From positions 1 through 26,991 of the forward strand of contig JAGWTL010000004.1 in the NCBI GenBank assembly GCA_028869035.1: a stretch of DNA of 26,991 nt, given 5' to 3'. Each line of letters begins with the position of its first letter. Position 1 is the stretch's first letter. This DNA is from Burkholderiales bacterium (GTDB taxonomy: Bacteria; Pseudomonadota; Gammaproteobacteria; Burkholderiales; Burkholderiaceae_C). The position numbers and the translations under genes are program-made. The notes beneath the pieces are model-generated. The model searched no databases, was not told where the DNA came from, and saw only the letters and a program-made list of their open reading frames with translations. Of this stretch, positions 1 through 6,815 are shown one piece after another.

Positions 1-302
1 GCCAGGCGCAGGCGGGTGTCGTGCACCTTGTCGGCCGGCACCAGGATGGCGTGCCCGCCCTCGGCGTGTTTGTAGGGGATGTTCAGCTGCGAGAGCTGGG
101 CGATGATGGCGCCGCCGTCCTTGTCGGACAGATTGGCATAGAGCACCCGCCATTCGGCCTGGCGCCCCATCATGAGACCGACGATGGCAATGACCACGAA
201 CAGGGCCACACCCATGGCCAGACGCAACATCTGCCCCTGGTCCAGCGCGGCAAAACGTTGGCCCAGAGTGGGGTTCAGGGGGATCGCAGCAGCTTCAGCC
301 AT
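1..302 (-). CDS. fliF: FliF, flagellar MS-ring protein (N-terminal part, runs off left edge)
   Basis: Reading leftwards from the ATG at 302-300, about 100 residues are open to the window edge. The first 25 or so residues are a cytoplasmic tail. A hydrophobic segment follows (around residues 27-45, LRLAMGVALFVVIAIVGLMM) and is the first transmembrane helix of FliF. After it comes the periplasmic ring-building start, with WRVLYANLSDKDGGAIIAQL and then HAILVPADKVHDTRLRLA, which are typical of the FliF/YscJ fold. FliF forms the membrane ring on which the rotor and export apparatus are built. It diverges from fliE, as in many proteobacteria where fliE and fliFGHIJ are separate transcription units. 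The rest of the gene lies outside the window. Confidence 0.93.
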   Translation of the reverse strand, partial: MAEAAAIPLNPTLGQRFAALDQGQMLRLAMGVALFVVIAIVGLMMGRQAEWRVLYANLSDKDGGAIIAQLSQLNIPYKHAEGGHAILVPADKVHDTRLRL

Positions 303-474
303 GGTGTGTTCCGGTACATCCTGGCGCGGTTTTCAGCGCCTGTGCATCCGATTATTCTGGCTGACCTCCAAAACATTAGGGGGAAAAGGCCCTGATTTCC
401 CCGCCATTTCAAAATAATGGCGGCCAGCGGCAGGACTAGCATCAGTCCCAACATCATTCCTTCGGGACTGCCTC
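303..474. promoter_or_regulatory. Divergent fliF/fliE control region with three palindromes
   Basis: This 172-bp gap separates the two start codons. It contains an inverted repeat GGGGAAA (380-386) / TTTCCCC (396-402), immediately followed by a second one, CCGCCATT (401-408) / AATGGCGG (416-423) with a 7-nt spacer. The minus strand reads CTTTTCCCCCTAATGTT from 390 to 374, matching boxes seen before motA, flhB and flhD. Nothing here has a T-tract, so these are more likely protein-binding sites than terminators. Closer to fliE, CAGTCCC (443-449) can pair with GGGACTG (464-470), which would cover the probable fliE ribosome-binding site. Assigning the palindromes to FlhDC or another regulator is inference. 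Confidence 0.5.
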
Positions 475-789
475 ATGGATTTACGTCTGACACCCACCAC
501 CATGCCGGTCACGGTGCGCCCCGGCCTGGCCGCCAAAACCGGGGCCGCCCAGGCCGGTGTTGCCGCCAAGGGCTTTCAGGCCGAGATGCAGTCGGCGCTG
601 AAGTCGGTCAGCGAAGCGCAGAATTTCGCCACCACCTTGCAAAAACAGGTCCAGATGGAGAATCCCAAGGTCAGCCTGGAAGAGACCATGGTGGCGATCC
701 AGAAAGCGCAGATCGGCTTCCAGGCCACGCTGCACGTGCGCAATCGGATGGTCCAGGCCTACACCGACATCATGAACATGCAGGTTTAG
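475..789 (+). CDS. fliE: FliE, flagellar hook-basal body adaptor
   Basis: This 104-residue protein has the usual FliE length. The C-terminal half carries the family signature: EAQNFATTLQKQVQMENPKV, then SLEETMVAIQKAQIGFQATL and VRNRMVQAYTDIMNMQV at the extreme C-terminus. FliE links the FliF MS ring to the proximal rod and is needed for export of rod proteins. The start at 475 is followed directly by the conserved length. A weak GGGA at 464-467 can serve as ribosome-binding site and lies in a possible hairpin stem. It is transcribed away from fliF and ends facing fliT. Confidence 0.95.
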   Translation: MDLRLTPTTMPVTVRPGLAAKTGAAQAGVAAKGFQAEMQSALKSVSEAQNFATTLQKQVQMENPKVSLEETMVAIQKAQIGFQATLHVRNRMVQAYTDIMNMQV

Positions 790-923
790 CCTACTGCGCA
801 AGCCGATGGCGGCGTTGGGCGGTGCTCGCCATCCTCACGTACAGGGAGTACGTTCCGGTGGCTGCGCTCCGGCCGCCTTGCCCTCGGCTCGCTCGCTACG
901 GCTAAACAGTCGTTGTTTCACTC
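790..923. repeat. Convergent intergenic spacer with a palindromic repeat-like sequence
   Basis: This 134-bp gap lies between the convergent ends of fliE and fliT. It holds a perfect ACGTAC (837-842) / GTACGT (848-853) palindrome with a 5-nt loop, followed by CCGG-rich text (854-872) and a run of short CGCTCG/GGCT motifs (882-902). No T-tract is present, so it is not a classical terminator. The style resembles the short dispersed intergenic repeats common in Burkholderiales genomes, but only one copy is in this window. The repeat assignment is therefore from memory of such elements and not demonstrated here. Confidence 0.35.
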
Positions 924-1226
924 TTAATGCAGCACGCGCTTGCCGCCGCCGTCCAGGATCTCCTCGAGATGGGTGAGCCAGGGTTCGGTCAGGTGACGGA
1001 TCTCGGCGTCGTTGCGCAGGATGCGCTGCATGATGCGCGTCTTCTCGCTGCGCTCATCGGGCCGCAGCTCCTCCTCGCGCGAGCGGTGGCGCAGCTGCTC
1101 GATCAGCACCGCGCACACACCTTCGTAGCGCATCACGGATTCCAGGTCCTGGACCCGGGCAGCCTCCAGCATCTTGGCGCTGCTGTCCTCGATGGCCTTG
1201 TAATAGTCGATCAGCATCTGGGGCAT
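924..1226 (-). CDS. fliT: FliT-like flagellar export chaperone
   Basis: This is a 100-residue, highly charged, mostly helical protein with no signal peptide or membrane segment. It sits as the last gene of fliD-fliS-fliT, the classic position of FliT, the chaperone for the filament cap FliD and, in enterics, an FlhDC antagonist. Sequence conservation in FliT is low. Length, helical character (DYYKAIEDSSAKMLEAARVQ, then RSREEELRPDERSEKTRIMQ) and context carry most of the weight. The start lies 3 nt after the fliS stop, so translation is probably coupled. Confidence 0.8.
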   Translation of the reverse strand: MPQMLIDYYKAIEDSSAKMLEAARVQDLESVMRYEGVCAVLIEQLRHRSREEELRPDERSEKTRIMQRILRNDAEIRHLTEPWLTHLEEILDGGGKRVLH

Positions 1227-1229
1227 GGT

Positions 1230-1664
1230 TCAGGCTCCCGTGCTCACGGACGCGGCCGGTTCGGCCACGGTCCCTTGTTTCATGCCCTTCCAGCCCTGGG
1301 CGATGGTCTCGATCAGGCGCTGGATCTCCTGCAGGATGGCGTCGTCGTTCTGGGCATTGGCCAGAATCAGGCGGCGCGTGCAGTAGTCATACAGGGCGGC
1401 CAGGTTCTCGGCGAGCTCGCCGCCGTCGACGCGGTCCAGTCCGGTGCTCAGGCCTTCCTCGAGGATGCGCAAGGCCCGCGCAATGGCCTCGCACTTGGCC
1501 GGCACGTCACCACGCGCCAGCGCGCCGCGCGCGGTCGCCAGCGACTGCAGCATGCCGTCAAACAGCAGGCTGACGATCTGGTGCTGGTCGATGGTGTGCA
1601 TGCTGGTCTCGACGTTGATGCGCCGGTAGGCATCGGCCGAGCGGGGGCTTGCGGTGCGAAACAT
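1230..1664 (-). CDS. fliS: FliS, flagellin export chaperone
   Basis: This is a 144-residue, all-helical cytoplasmic protein. Family signatures are the N-terminal AYRRINVET followed by the HQIVSLLFDGMLQSLATARG helix, the middle ILEEGLSTGLD, and GELAENLAALYDYCTRRLI with the conserved LYDYC-type motif. FliS binds the C-terminal D0 segment of flagellin, prevents premature polymerisation and delivers it to FlhA. A purine-rich AGAGGAC (complement of 1672-1678) precedes the ATG at 1664. It lies 79 nt after fliD and is followed 3 nt later by fliT, consistent with one fliDST operon. Confidence 0.95.
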   Translation of the reverse strand: MFRTASPRSADAYRRINVETSMHTIDQHQIVSLLFDGMLQSLATARGALARGDVPAKCEAIARALRILEEGLSTGLDRVDGGELAENLAALYDYCTRRLILANAQNDDAILQEIQRLIETIAQGWKGMKQGTVAEPAASVSTGA

Positions 1665-1743
1665 GCTTGTATGTCCTCTTTGGCGGCGTCAGGTCTTGAT
1701 TCTCTATATCGACCGAATGGCCTCAAAATGAAGCTCGTCACTC

Positions 1744-3150
1744 TCACCTTGAGGACTTGTTCCACTGGGTGATTTGCTGCGACAGGTAAGAGTTGAGCGA
1801 GTTCAGGCCGGTGAGCTGGACGTCCAGCGCACTGTAGCGCCGATTGAGGGCGGCTTCCATCCTGGTGGCCTTGTCGTTGACCCGGGCCTGGTCCTTGGCA
1901 TTGTTGTCCAGGGAACGCTTGAGGTTGTCGTCCTTGATCTTGAAAAAGCCCGTGCTGTCCAGCAGGGTCTTGGTCAGCCCCTTGAGGCGCACGGCGATCC
2001 CCTCGGCGCTGCCCGGGGTCGTGCTGCTGAACAGGGCCTTGATCTCATCCATTTTCTCCATGGCCTTGGACAGCTTGGTGCTGTCGATCTCCAGATTGCC
2101 GCCGCGCAGCGCACTGATGCCGATGTCGCTGAGGCGCTGGAACACGCTGGAGCCGGTGCTCAGAGACTGCGCGGCCGCACGCAGGGCGTTCTGCAGGGCC
2201 AGGGTGGTGCTGTCGCCCTGCAGCAGGCCGCCGGTCTTGGTGGCCTGATCGTACTTGGTCGCCTCGTTGAGGACCCCGTTGATGTCGTTGTAGGCCTTGA
2301 CGAAGTCCTCGATGTTCTTCTTGACGGTCGAGGTGTCCTTGGCGATGGTGATGGTCACCGGCGCGGTCGTCTGCTTGACGGCGATGAAAGTCACACCCGC
2401 CACCGAGCTGGCAAAGGTATTGGTGGCCGAGCTGACGGAAATGCCGTTGATGGTGGCCGCGGCGTTGACCGCCGCCTGATTGGTCACGCTGCCGTTGACC
2501 AGGCGCGACAGGCCCATAGCATCGGTCGGGTTCCCGTCCGCATCACTGGTCACGCTGAGCTTGAAACCCGCCGCCAGCCCCGTGTTCTTGCCACTGATCA
2601 ACAGGCGCTCGCCCGAGGCGTCGCTCAGCACGGTGGCAGTGACGCCGGCATTGGCGCCGTTGATCTTGCCGGCGACGTCGGACACCGTGTCGGTGGCGCT
2701 GACGGTCAGGTCCACCGGCGTGCCGCCGCCGGGCGTGAAAACCGCCCCGCCCCATTGGCCAATCTCCAGACGCAGCGTGCCCGCGCCGATGGCGCCGCCC
2801 ACCGGGAGCAGGGGCATGGAATAGGTGGACTGCGCCTTGGCCAAGCTCTGCACCTCGACGCTGAAGGCCGTGGGCTGGGTGCCGCCGACGGCGCTGGCCG
2901 TGACCGAGGATGTGTCCGAGGACGATGCCGACACCCCGTTCCAGCCGGTGACGCTGCTGAGCTTGCCGATGGCATCGGACAATGCCGACACCAGGGACTT
3001 GATCTGACCGAAGGCTGAGATCTTGGCCTGCACCGTGGTAGCCGCCAGCTGCAGTTTCCCCAGCGGCTTTCTTTCCAGCGCCACGAGTTGCGTGACGATG
3101 CTCTTGACATCCAGATTGCTGCCGATACCCGGCGATGACATGGTGGCCAT
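1744..3150 (-). CDS. fliD: FliD, flagellar filament cap (hook-associated protein 2)
   Basis: This 468-residue protein has the FliD architecture. The N-terminal part has SSPGIGSNLDVKSIVTQLVA followed by LERKPLGKL, the canonical FliD opening. A variable Ser/Thr/Ala-rich middle follows (about residues 70-280). The C-terminal FliD domain has the FVKAYNDINGVLNEATKY segment and the LSDIGIS-G-LEIDSTKL motif near residue 345. A terminal coiled coil ends in NSLNSYLSQQITQWNKSSR. FliD caps the growing filament and folds incoming flagellin. The first ATG (3150) is preceded by AGGAG at about 6-7 nt and is chosen over the internal ATG three codons later. Upstream lies a clear sigma-28 promoter (3265-3291). 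Confidence 0.96.
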   Translation of the reverse strand: MATMSSPGIGSNLDVKSIVTQLVALERKPLGKLQLAATTVQAKISAFGQIKSLVSALSDAIGKLSSVTGWNGVSASSSDTSSVTASAVGGTQPTAFSVEVQSLAKAQSTYSMPLLPVGGAIGAGTLRLEIGQWGGAVFTPGGGTPVDLTVSATDTVSDVAGKINGANAGVTATVLSDASGERLLISGKNTGLAAGFKLSVTSDADGNPTDAMGLSRLVNGSVTNQAAVNAAATINGISVSSATNTFASSVAGVTFIAVKQTTAPVTITIAKDTSTVKKNIEDFVKAYNDINGVLNEATKYDQATKTGGLLQGDSTTLALQNALRAAAQSLSTGSSVFQRLSDIGISALRGGNLEIDSTKLSKAMEKMDEIKALFSSTTPGSAEGIAVRLKGLTKTLLDSTGFFKIKDDNLKRSLDNNAKDQARVNDKATRMEAALNRRYSALDVQLTGLNSLNSYLSQQITQWNKSSR

Positions 3151-3264
3151 GGCGAACTCCTGACTGGCATGGGCGCCAGCATTCCCTGTGGGATTATCGG
3201 CCGCACCCCGGGCACTGTCACTTCGATTTGGGGCGCAAAAAGACCATATTTCCCGCTCTCTCGT

Positions 3265-3291
3265 TTATCGGCGGATTTACTTGTAACTTTA
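3265..3291 (-). promoter_or_regulatory. Sigma-28 (FliA) promoter of fliDST
   Basis: On the minus strand this reads TAAAGTTA, an 11-nt spacer, then GCCGATAA. That matches the enterobacterial FliA consensus (TAAAGTTT, N11, GCCGATAA) at 15 of 16 specified positions with the exact spacing. It lies about 115 nt upstream of the fliD ATG and downstream of the fliC1 terminator, so fliDST should be a separate late (class III) transcript that depends on FliA. Confidence 0.9.
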
Positions 3292-3317
3292 GCCAACGCG
3301 AGTAGCAGCAGCGGAAT

Positions 3318-3349
3318 AAAAAAACCCGGCGTGGACGAACCACGCCGGG
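3318..3349 (-). terminator. Rho-independent terminator of fliC1
   Basis: On the minus strand a perfect 10-bp stem CCCGGCGTGG / CCACGCCGGG (3325-3334 and 3340-3349) with a 5-nt loop is followed by seven T residues (3324-3318). It begins 21 nt past the fliC1 stop. There is no T-tract on the plus strand, so it acts in the fliC1 direction and insulates fliD from flagellin transcription. Confidence 0.93.
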
Positions 3350-3370
3350 CCGGTATCAGGGCCTGAAGGT

Positions 3371-4861
3371 CTAGCGCAGCAGGGCCAGCACACCCTGGGG
3401 CAACTGGTTGGCCTGTGCGACCATGGCGGTCCCCGCCTGCTGCAGGATCTGGGCACGCGACAGGTTGGCGGTTTCGGCCGCGAAGTCGGCGTCCTGGATT
3501 CGGCTGCGGGAGGCCGTCAGGTTTTCCGAAGTCACCTGCAGATTGGAAATCGCCGTATCGAAGCGCGACTGCAGGGCGCCCAGCTTGGCACGCTCGCCGC
3601 TGATGAAGGCAAGCGCCGAATCCACCGTCTTCAAGGCATCGGAGGAGTTGGCCACCGTGGTGACATCCAGATTCGAGACCTTCTTGAGCGTCGAGTTGGA
3701 GCTGGCAAACACGTTGGTGGTGGTCGCCGTGGCCGAGAACGACTTGGAGGAATCCAGCGTCACGTAGCCGCTGGTGGTCGCGCTGTCGACGGTGGCGTTG
3801 GTGCCGCCGGTCAGGGTTGTCGCGCCGCCGGCGGTCGACACAGCGCCGGTAACGTCGGTGTACAGCTTCTGAACCGTCACGTTGCCCGCCATGGAACCAG
3901 CCACGCCCGTGTCAGCCACGGTGATGTCGTTACCGGTGGAGTTGGTCAGCACGATGCCGGTGGCCGCCGAGTTCAGGGTTGCAATGACACCCGTCTTGGA
4001 CGACTGGTCGTTGATGGCCGAGATGGCCGCCGCCAGGCCGTCCGAGCCCGTGGTCGCGGTGATGGAGAAGGACAATGTCTGCGCCGTGCTGTTGTCCGAT
4101 TGCAGGGTGATCGAGTACGCACCCGCTGCGGTGAACGCCAACTGCGCATTGGTGCGCGCTGAAGCGGTCACGCCGGTATTGGCGGTCTGCTGGTTGATGT
4201 TGGTCGCAACCATCTTGGCGGTATCGTTCGCTGCAATGCTGATGTTCTGGCTACCCAGCGCACCGTTCACAGCCACCGTACCAGCGGTCACGCCATTGGT
4301 GCCCCAGGCGGTAGAGTTAGTCGCAGCGCCGCTGCCGACGGCCTGATTGTTGCCGTACACCGAGGTGCGCAGGTTGGCGGTCGAAGCCACAATGACCTGC
4401 CCCGCATTGGCGCCGACCTGGAACTGGGCGGTGCCGAAGCTGCCGTCGAGCAACTTCTGGCCGTTGAATTCCGCAGTCTGGGAGATGCGGTCCAGCTCGG
4501 ACACCAGCTGACCAACCTCTGCGTTCAGGGCCTGGCGGTCCGAGGCGCTGTTGGAAGCATTGGCCGACTGCACAGCCAGTTCACGCACGCGCTGCAGGAT
4601 ATCGCTGGAAGCCTTGAGAGCGCCTTCAGCGGTCTGCGCCAGCGATACGCCGTCGTTGGCGTTGCGCACGGCCTGGTTCAGGCCGCGGATCTGGCTGGTG
4701 AAACGCTCGGAAATCGCCAGACCGGCCGCGTCGTCCTTGGCGCTGTTGATGCGCAGGCCCGAAGACAGGCGCTGGATGGCCGTGCTCAGTGAAGACGCAT
4801 TCGCACCCTGATTCCTCTGGGCGGTCAGCGAGTTGATGTTGGTGTTGATGATCGATGCCAT
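3371..4861 (-). CDS. fliC: Flagellin FliC (paralogue 1)
   Basis: This is a 496-residue flagellin. The N-terminal D0/D1 region (about 1-170) has ASIINTNINSLTAQRNQ, LSSGLRINSAKDDAAGLAI, FTSQIRGLNQAVRNANDG and LQRVRELAVQSANAS. The C-terminal D1/D0 region has FISGERAKLGALQSRFD, SENLTASRSRIQDADFAAE and ends ANQLPQGVLALLR. The middle (about 170-400) is Ser/Thr/Ala-rich surface-exposed sequence with many possible O-glycosylation residues. The start at 4861 is preferred over an in-frame codon six residues upstream because AAGGAG lies just ahead of it and the conserved N-terminus begins there. It is divergent from a close paralogue at 5307. Transcription probably uses the sigma-28-like sites at 4991-5018 and/or 5109-5135 and stops at 3318-3349. 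Confidence 0.97.
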   Translation of the reverse strand: MASIINTNINSLTAQRNQGANASSLSTAIQRLSSGLRINSAKDDAAGLAISERFTSQIRGLNQAVRNANDGVSLAQTAEGALKASSDILQRVRELAVQSANASNSASDRQALNAEVGQLVSELDRISQTAEFNGQKLLDGSFGTAQFQVGANAGQVIVASTANLRTSVYGNNQAVGSGAATNSTAWGTNGVTAGTVAVNGALGSQNISIAANDTAKMVATNINQQTANTGVTASARTNAQLAFTAAGAYSITLQSDNSTAQTLSFSITATTGSDGLAAAISAINDQSSKTGVIATLNSAATGIVLTNSTGNDITVADTGVAGSMAGNVTVQKLYTDVTGAVSTAGGATTLTGGTNATVDSATTSGYVTLDSSKSFSATATTTNVFASSNSTLKKVSNLDVTTVANSSDALKTVDSALAFISGERAKLGALQSRFDTAISNLQVTSENLTASRSRIQDADFAAETANLSRAQILQQAGTAMVAQANQLPQGVLALLR

Positions 4862-4990
4862 TGCAAATCTCCTTGACAAACAGATGGCGTTACCGCCAAC
4901 CAGGACGCCAGACGGTGCTGGCGACTTGATTCACCAGTGCAACATTGCTGTCGCGGTGAATGGCGGACCCGGAAAGGACCGTTGAACCTG

Positions 4991-5018
4991 TTTTCGGCCC
5001 GGCTCGAACAAAACTTGA
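4991..5018 (-). promoter_or_regulatory. Candidate sigma-28-like promoter for fliC1 (proximal)
   Basis: On the minus strand this reads TCAAGTTT, a 12-nt spacer, then GCCGAAAA. Both halves resemble the FliA consensus, but the spacer is one base longer than at fliD and the -10 half ends AAAA where the consensus has TAA. It would give a leader of about 120 nt. It resembles the distal site at 5109-5135, so one of the two is probably the working flagellin promoter. Confidence 0.5.
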
Positions 5019-5099
5019 GGGCCGATTCGCCGAATTACGTTATTTTTCCCGTTCAGTTGCACGCATCAGCCGTGCGCCAAGCTCCAGCATGCGCCGGGT

Positions 5100-5169
5100 A
5101 CCCCTCGGGTTTCGGCATGTCCGGGCCGAACTTGAGGGGTAAATGCAAAAGCTGGGCGGCTTTCCCCTC
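5100..5169 (+). promoter_or_regulatory. Nested palindromes upstream of fliC2 with two alternative pairings
   Basis: ACCCCTC (5100-5106) can pair with GAGGGGT (5134-5140), enclosing TTCGGC (5111-5116) / GCCGAA (5125-5130). The same GAGGGG (5134-5139) can instead pair with CCCCTC (5164-5169), enclosing AAAGC (5148-5152) / GCTTT (5159-5163). The two folds exclude one another. Whether they act as DNA operators or in the RNA leader is unknown. Confidence 0.45.
5109..5135 (-). promoter_or_regulatory. Candidate sigma-28-like promoter for fliC1 (distal), inside a palindrome
   Basis: On the minus strand this reads TCAAGTTC, an 11-nt spacer, then GCCGAAAC, with the canonical FliA spacing. It lies within an inverted repeat, TTCGGC (5111-5116) / GCCGAA (5125-5130). 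As a result a GCCGAA -10-like half is also present on the plus strand, preceded at 12 nt by TCGGGTTT (5105-5112). The same site might therefore fire towards fliC2, which otherwise lacks an obvious FliA promoter. Confidence 0.5.
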
Positions 5170-5306
5170 ATTTATCCGGGTAACGACCAGAAATCAGCCG
5201 CCCACAATCATTCCATCGTTGTGCCGTGTCCGTTCTGCATATGGGATCCATGGCATAGGAACCGGCCACTTCGGGGGCCACAACCCTGAACTCAAGGAGT
5301 GTTTCA

Positions 5307-6788
5307 ATGGCTGCCGTTATCAATACCAACATCAACTCGCTGACCGCCCAGCGCAACCAGGGCATGAGTCAGGCTTCGTTGAGCACTTCGATTCAGCGCC
5401 TGTCTTCGGGCCTGCGCATCAACAGCGCCAAGGACGACGCGGCCGGTCTGGCGATTTCCGAGCGTTTCACCAGCCAGATCCGCGGCCTGAACCAGGCCGC
5501 GCGCAACGCCAACGACGGCATCTCCCTGGCCCAGGTGGCCGAGGGCGCCATGAGTTCAGCCAGCAGCATCCTGCAGCGTGTACGCGAACTGGCTGTGCAG
5601 TCGGCCAATGCTTCCAACAGCGCCTCGGACCGCCAGGCGCTGAATCAGGAGGTCGGTCAACTCGTCGCCGAATTGGACCGCATCGCCCAGACCACGGAAT
5701 TCAATGGCCAGAAAATCCTGGACGGCACCTTCGGCACCGCCCAGTTCCAGGTTGGCGCCAACTCGGGTCAGGTGATCGTGGCTGCCACCGCCAACCTGCG
5801 CACCGCGGTGTACGGCAACAACCAGATCGTTTCGGGTGGCCCGGCCACCAGCAGCACGGCCTGGGGCACCAACGGAGTGACCGCAGGCACATTGGCCGTG
5901 AACGGCGCCCGGGGCAGCGTGAACATCCCCGTTGTCGCGAATGAAACCGCCCAGAAAGCGGTCTCCGATATCAACCAGCAGTCGGCCAATACCGGCGTGA
6001 CCGCTTCCGCCCGCACCGATGTGCAGCTCAGCTTTGCGGCGGTCGGGGCATACGCCCTGACCCTGCAGTCGGATAATGCGACGGCCACAACGATTTCATT
6101 CTCGATTTCGTCGACCCAGGGCTCCAATGGACTGAGCGCCGCCATCTCGGCCATCAACGATCAGTCATCCAAAACAGGCGTGATCGCGACATTGAACACC
6201 GCCGGCACGGGCATCATCCTTTCCAATGCCACAGGCAATGACGTGACGGTCGGCGACACGGGCGTGGCCAATGCTGGCGCCGTGAGCGTGCAAAAACTCG
6301 TGTCTGACACCAGCGGCGCCATCAGCACCAGCGGTGCAGCCGTGACCCTGGCTGCAGACACCACCGCGGACAACGCCACGACCAGCGGTTACGTGACGCT
6401 GGATGCCGACAAATCCTTTGGCGTCACAGCCACGACGACGAGCATGTTTGCCAGCGCCAACTCAGCGCTCAAACAGGTCTCCAACCTGGATGTGACCACG
6501 GTGACCAAGGCCAATGACGCGTTGAAGACCGTCGACTCCGCCCTGTCGTTCATCAGCGGCGAGCGCGCCAAGCTGGGCGCCATGCAGTCGCGTTTCGAAA
6601 CCGCCATCTCGGCGCTACAGATCACTTCCGAAAACCTGACCGCCTCGCGCAGCCGGATCATGGACGCCGACTTCGCGGCCGAAACCGCCAATCTGTCGCG
6701 TGCCCAGATCCTGCAGCAGGCGGGAACCGCCATGGTCGCACAGGCCAACCAGCTGCCCCAGGGCGTGCTGGCCCTGCTGCGTCAGTGA
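5307..6788 (+). CDS. fliC: Flagellin FliC (paralogue 2)
   Basis: This is a 493-residue flagellin, very similar to the divergent paralogue across its whole length, including much of the central domain (NQQSANTGVTASART and ISAINDQSSKTGVIATLN occur in nearly the same form in both). It starts AAVINTNINSLTAQRNQ and ends NQLPQGVLALLRQ, one residue longer at the C-terminus. A good ribosome-binding site AAGGAG lies about 8 nt before the ATG. A 126-nt segment (5394-5519) is identical to the inverted 4649-4774 of fliC1 except for one base (an Ala/Val codon). No strong terminator follows, and the OGT-like gene starts 27 nt downstream, so readthrough is possible. Central Ser/Thr-rich residues are plausible glycan acceptors. 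Confidence 0.97.
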   Translation: MAAVINTNINSLTAQRNQGMSQASLSTSIQRLSSGLRINSAKDDAAGLAISERFTSQIRGLNQAARNANDGISLAQVAEGAMSSASSILQRVRELAVQSANASNSASDRQALNQEVGQLVAELDRIAQTTEFNGQKILDGTFGTAQFQVGANSGQVIVAATANLRTAVYGNNQIVSGGPATSSTAWGTNGVTAGTLAVNGARGSVNIPVVANETAQKAVSDINQQSANTGVTASARTDVQLSFAAVGAYALTLQSDNATATTISFSISSTQGSNGLSAAISAINDQSSKTGVIATLNTAGTGIILSNATGNDVTVGDTGVANAGAVSVQKLVSDTSGAISTSGAAVTLAADTTADNATTSGYVTLDADKSFGVTATTTSMFASANSALKQVSNLDVTTVTKANDALKTVDSALSFISGERAKLGAMQSRFETAISALQITSENLTASRSRIMDADFAAETANLSRAQILQQAGTAMVAQANQLPQGVLALLRQ

Positions 6789-6815
6789 CGACAGTCCACA
6801 CAAAGACTGCGATGA

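Noticed and set aside
417..905. Overlapping plus-strand frame of 162 codons around fliE
   Set aside because: It is out of frame with fliE, which has clear family motifs, and extends into non-coding sequence.
3184..3209. Second sigma-28-like -10 (GCCGATAA on the minus strand at 3201-3194) close to fliD
   Set aside because: The matching -35 position reads TGACAGTG, which is far from the consensus; the perfect promoter 71 nt upstream is sufficient.
5249..5266. Possible sigma-54 promoter before fliC2 (TGGCAT followed by GGC)
   Set aside because: The GG-to-GC spacing is one base off and the -12 element lacks TTGC. Other flagellar promoters here are sigma-28 like.
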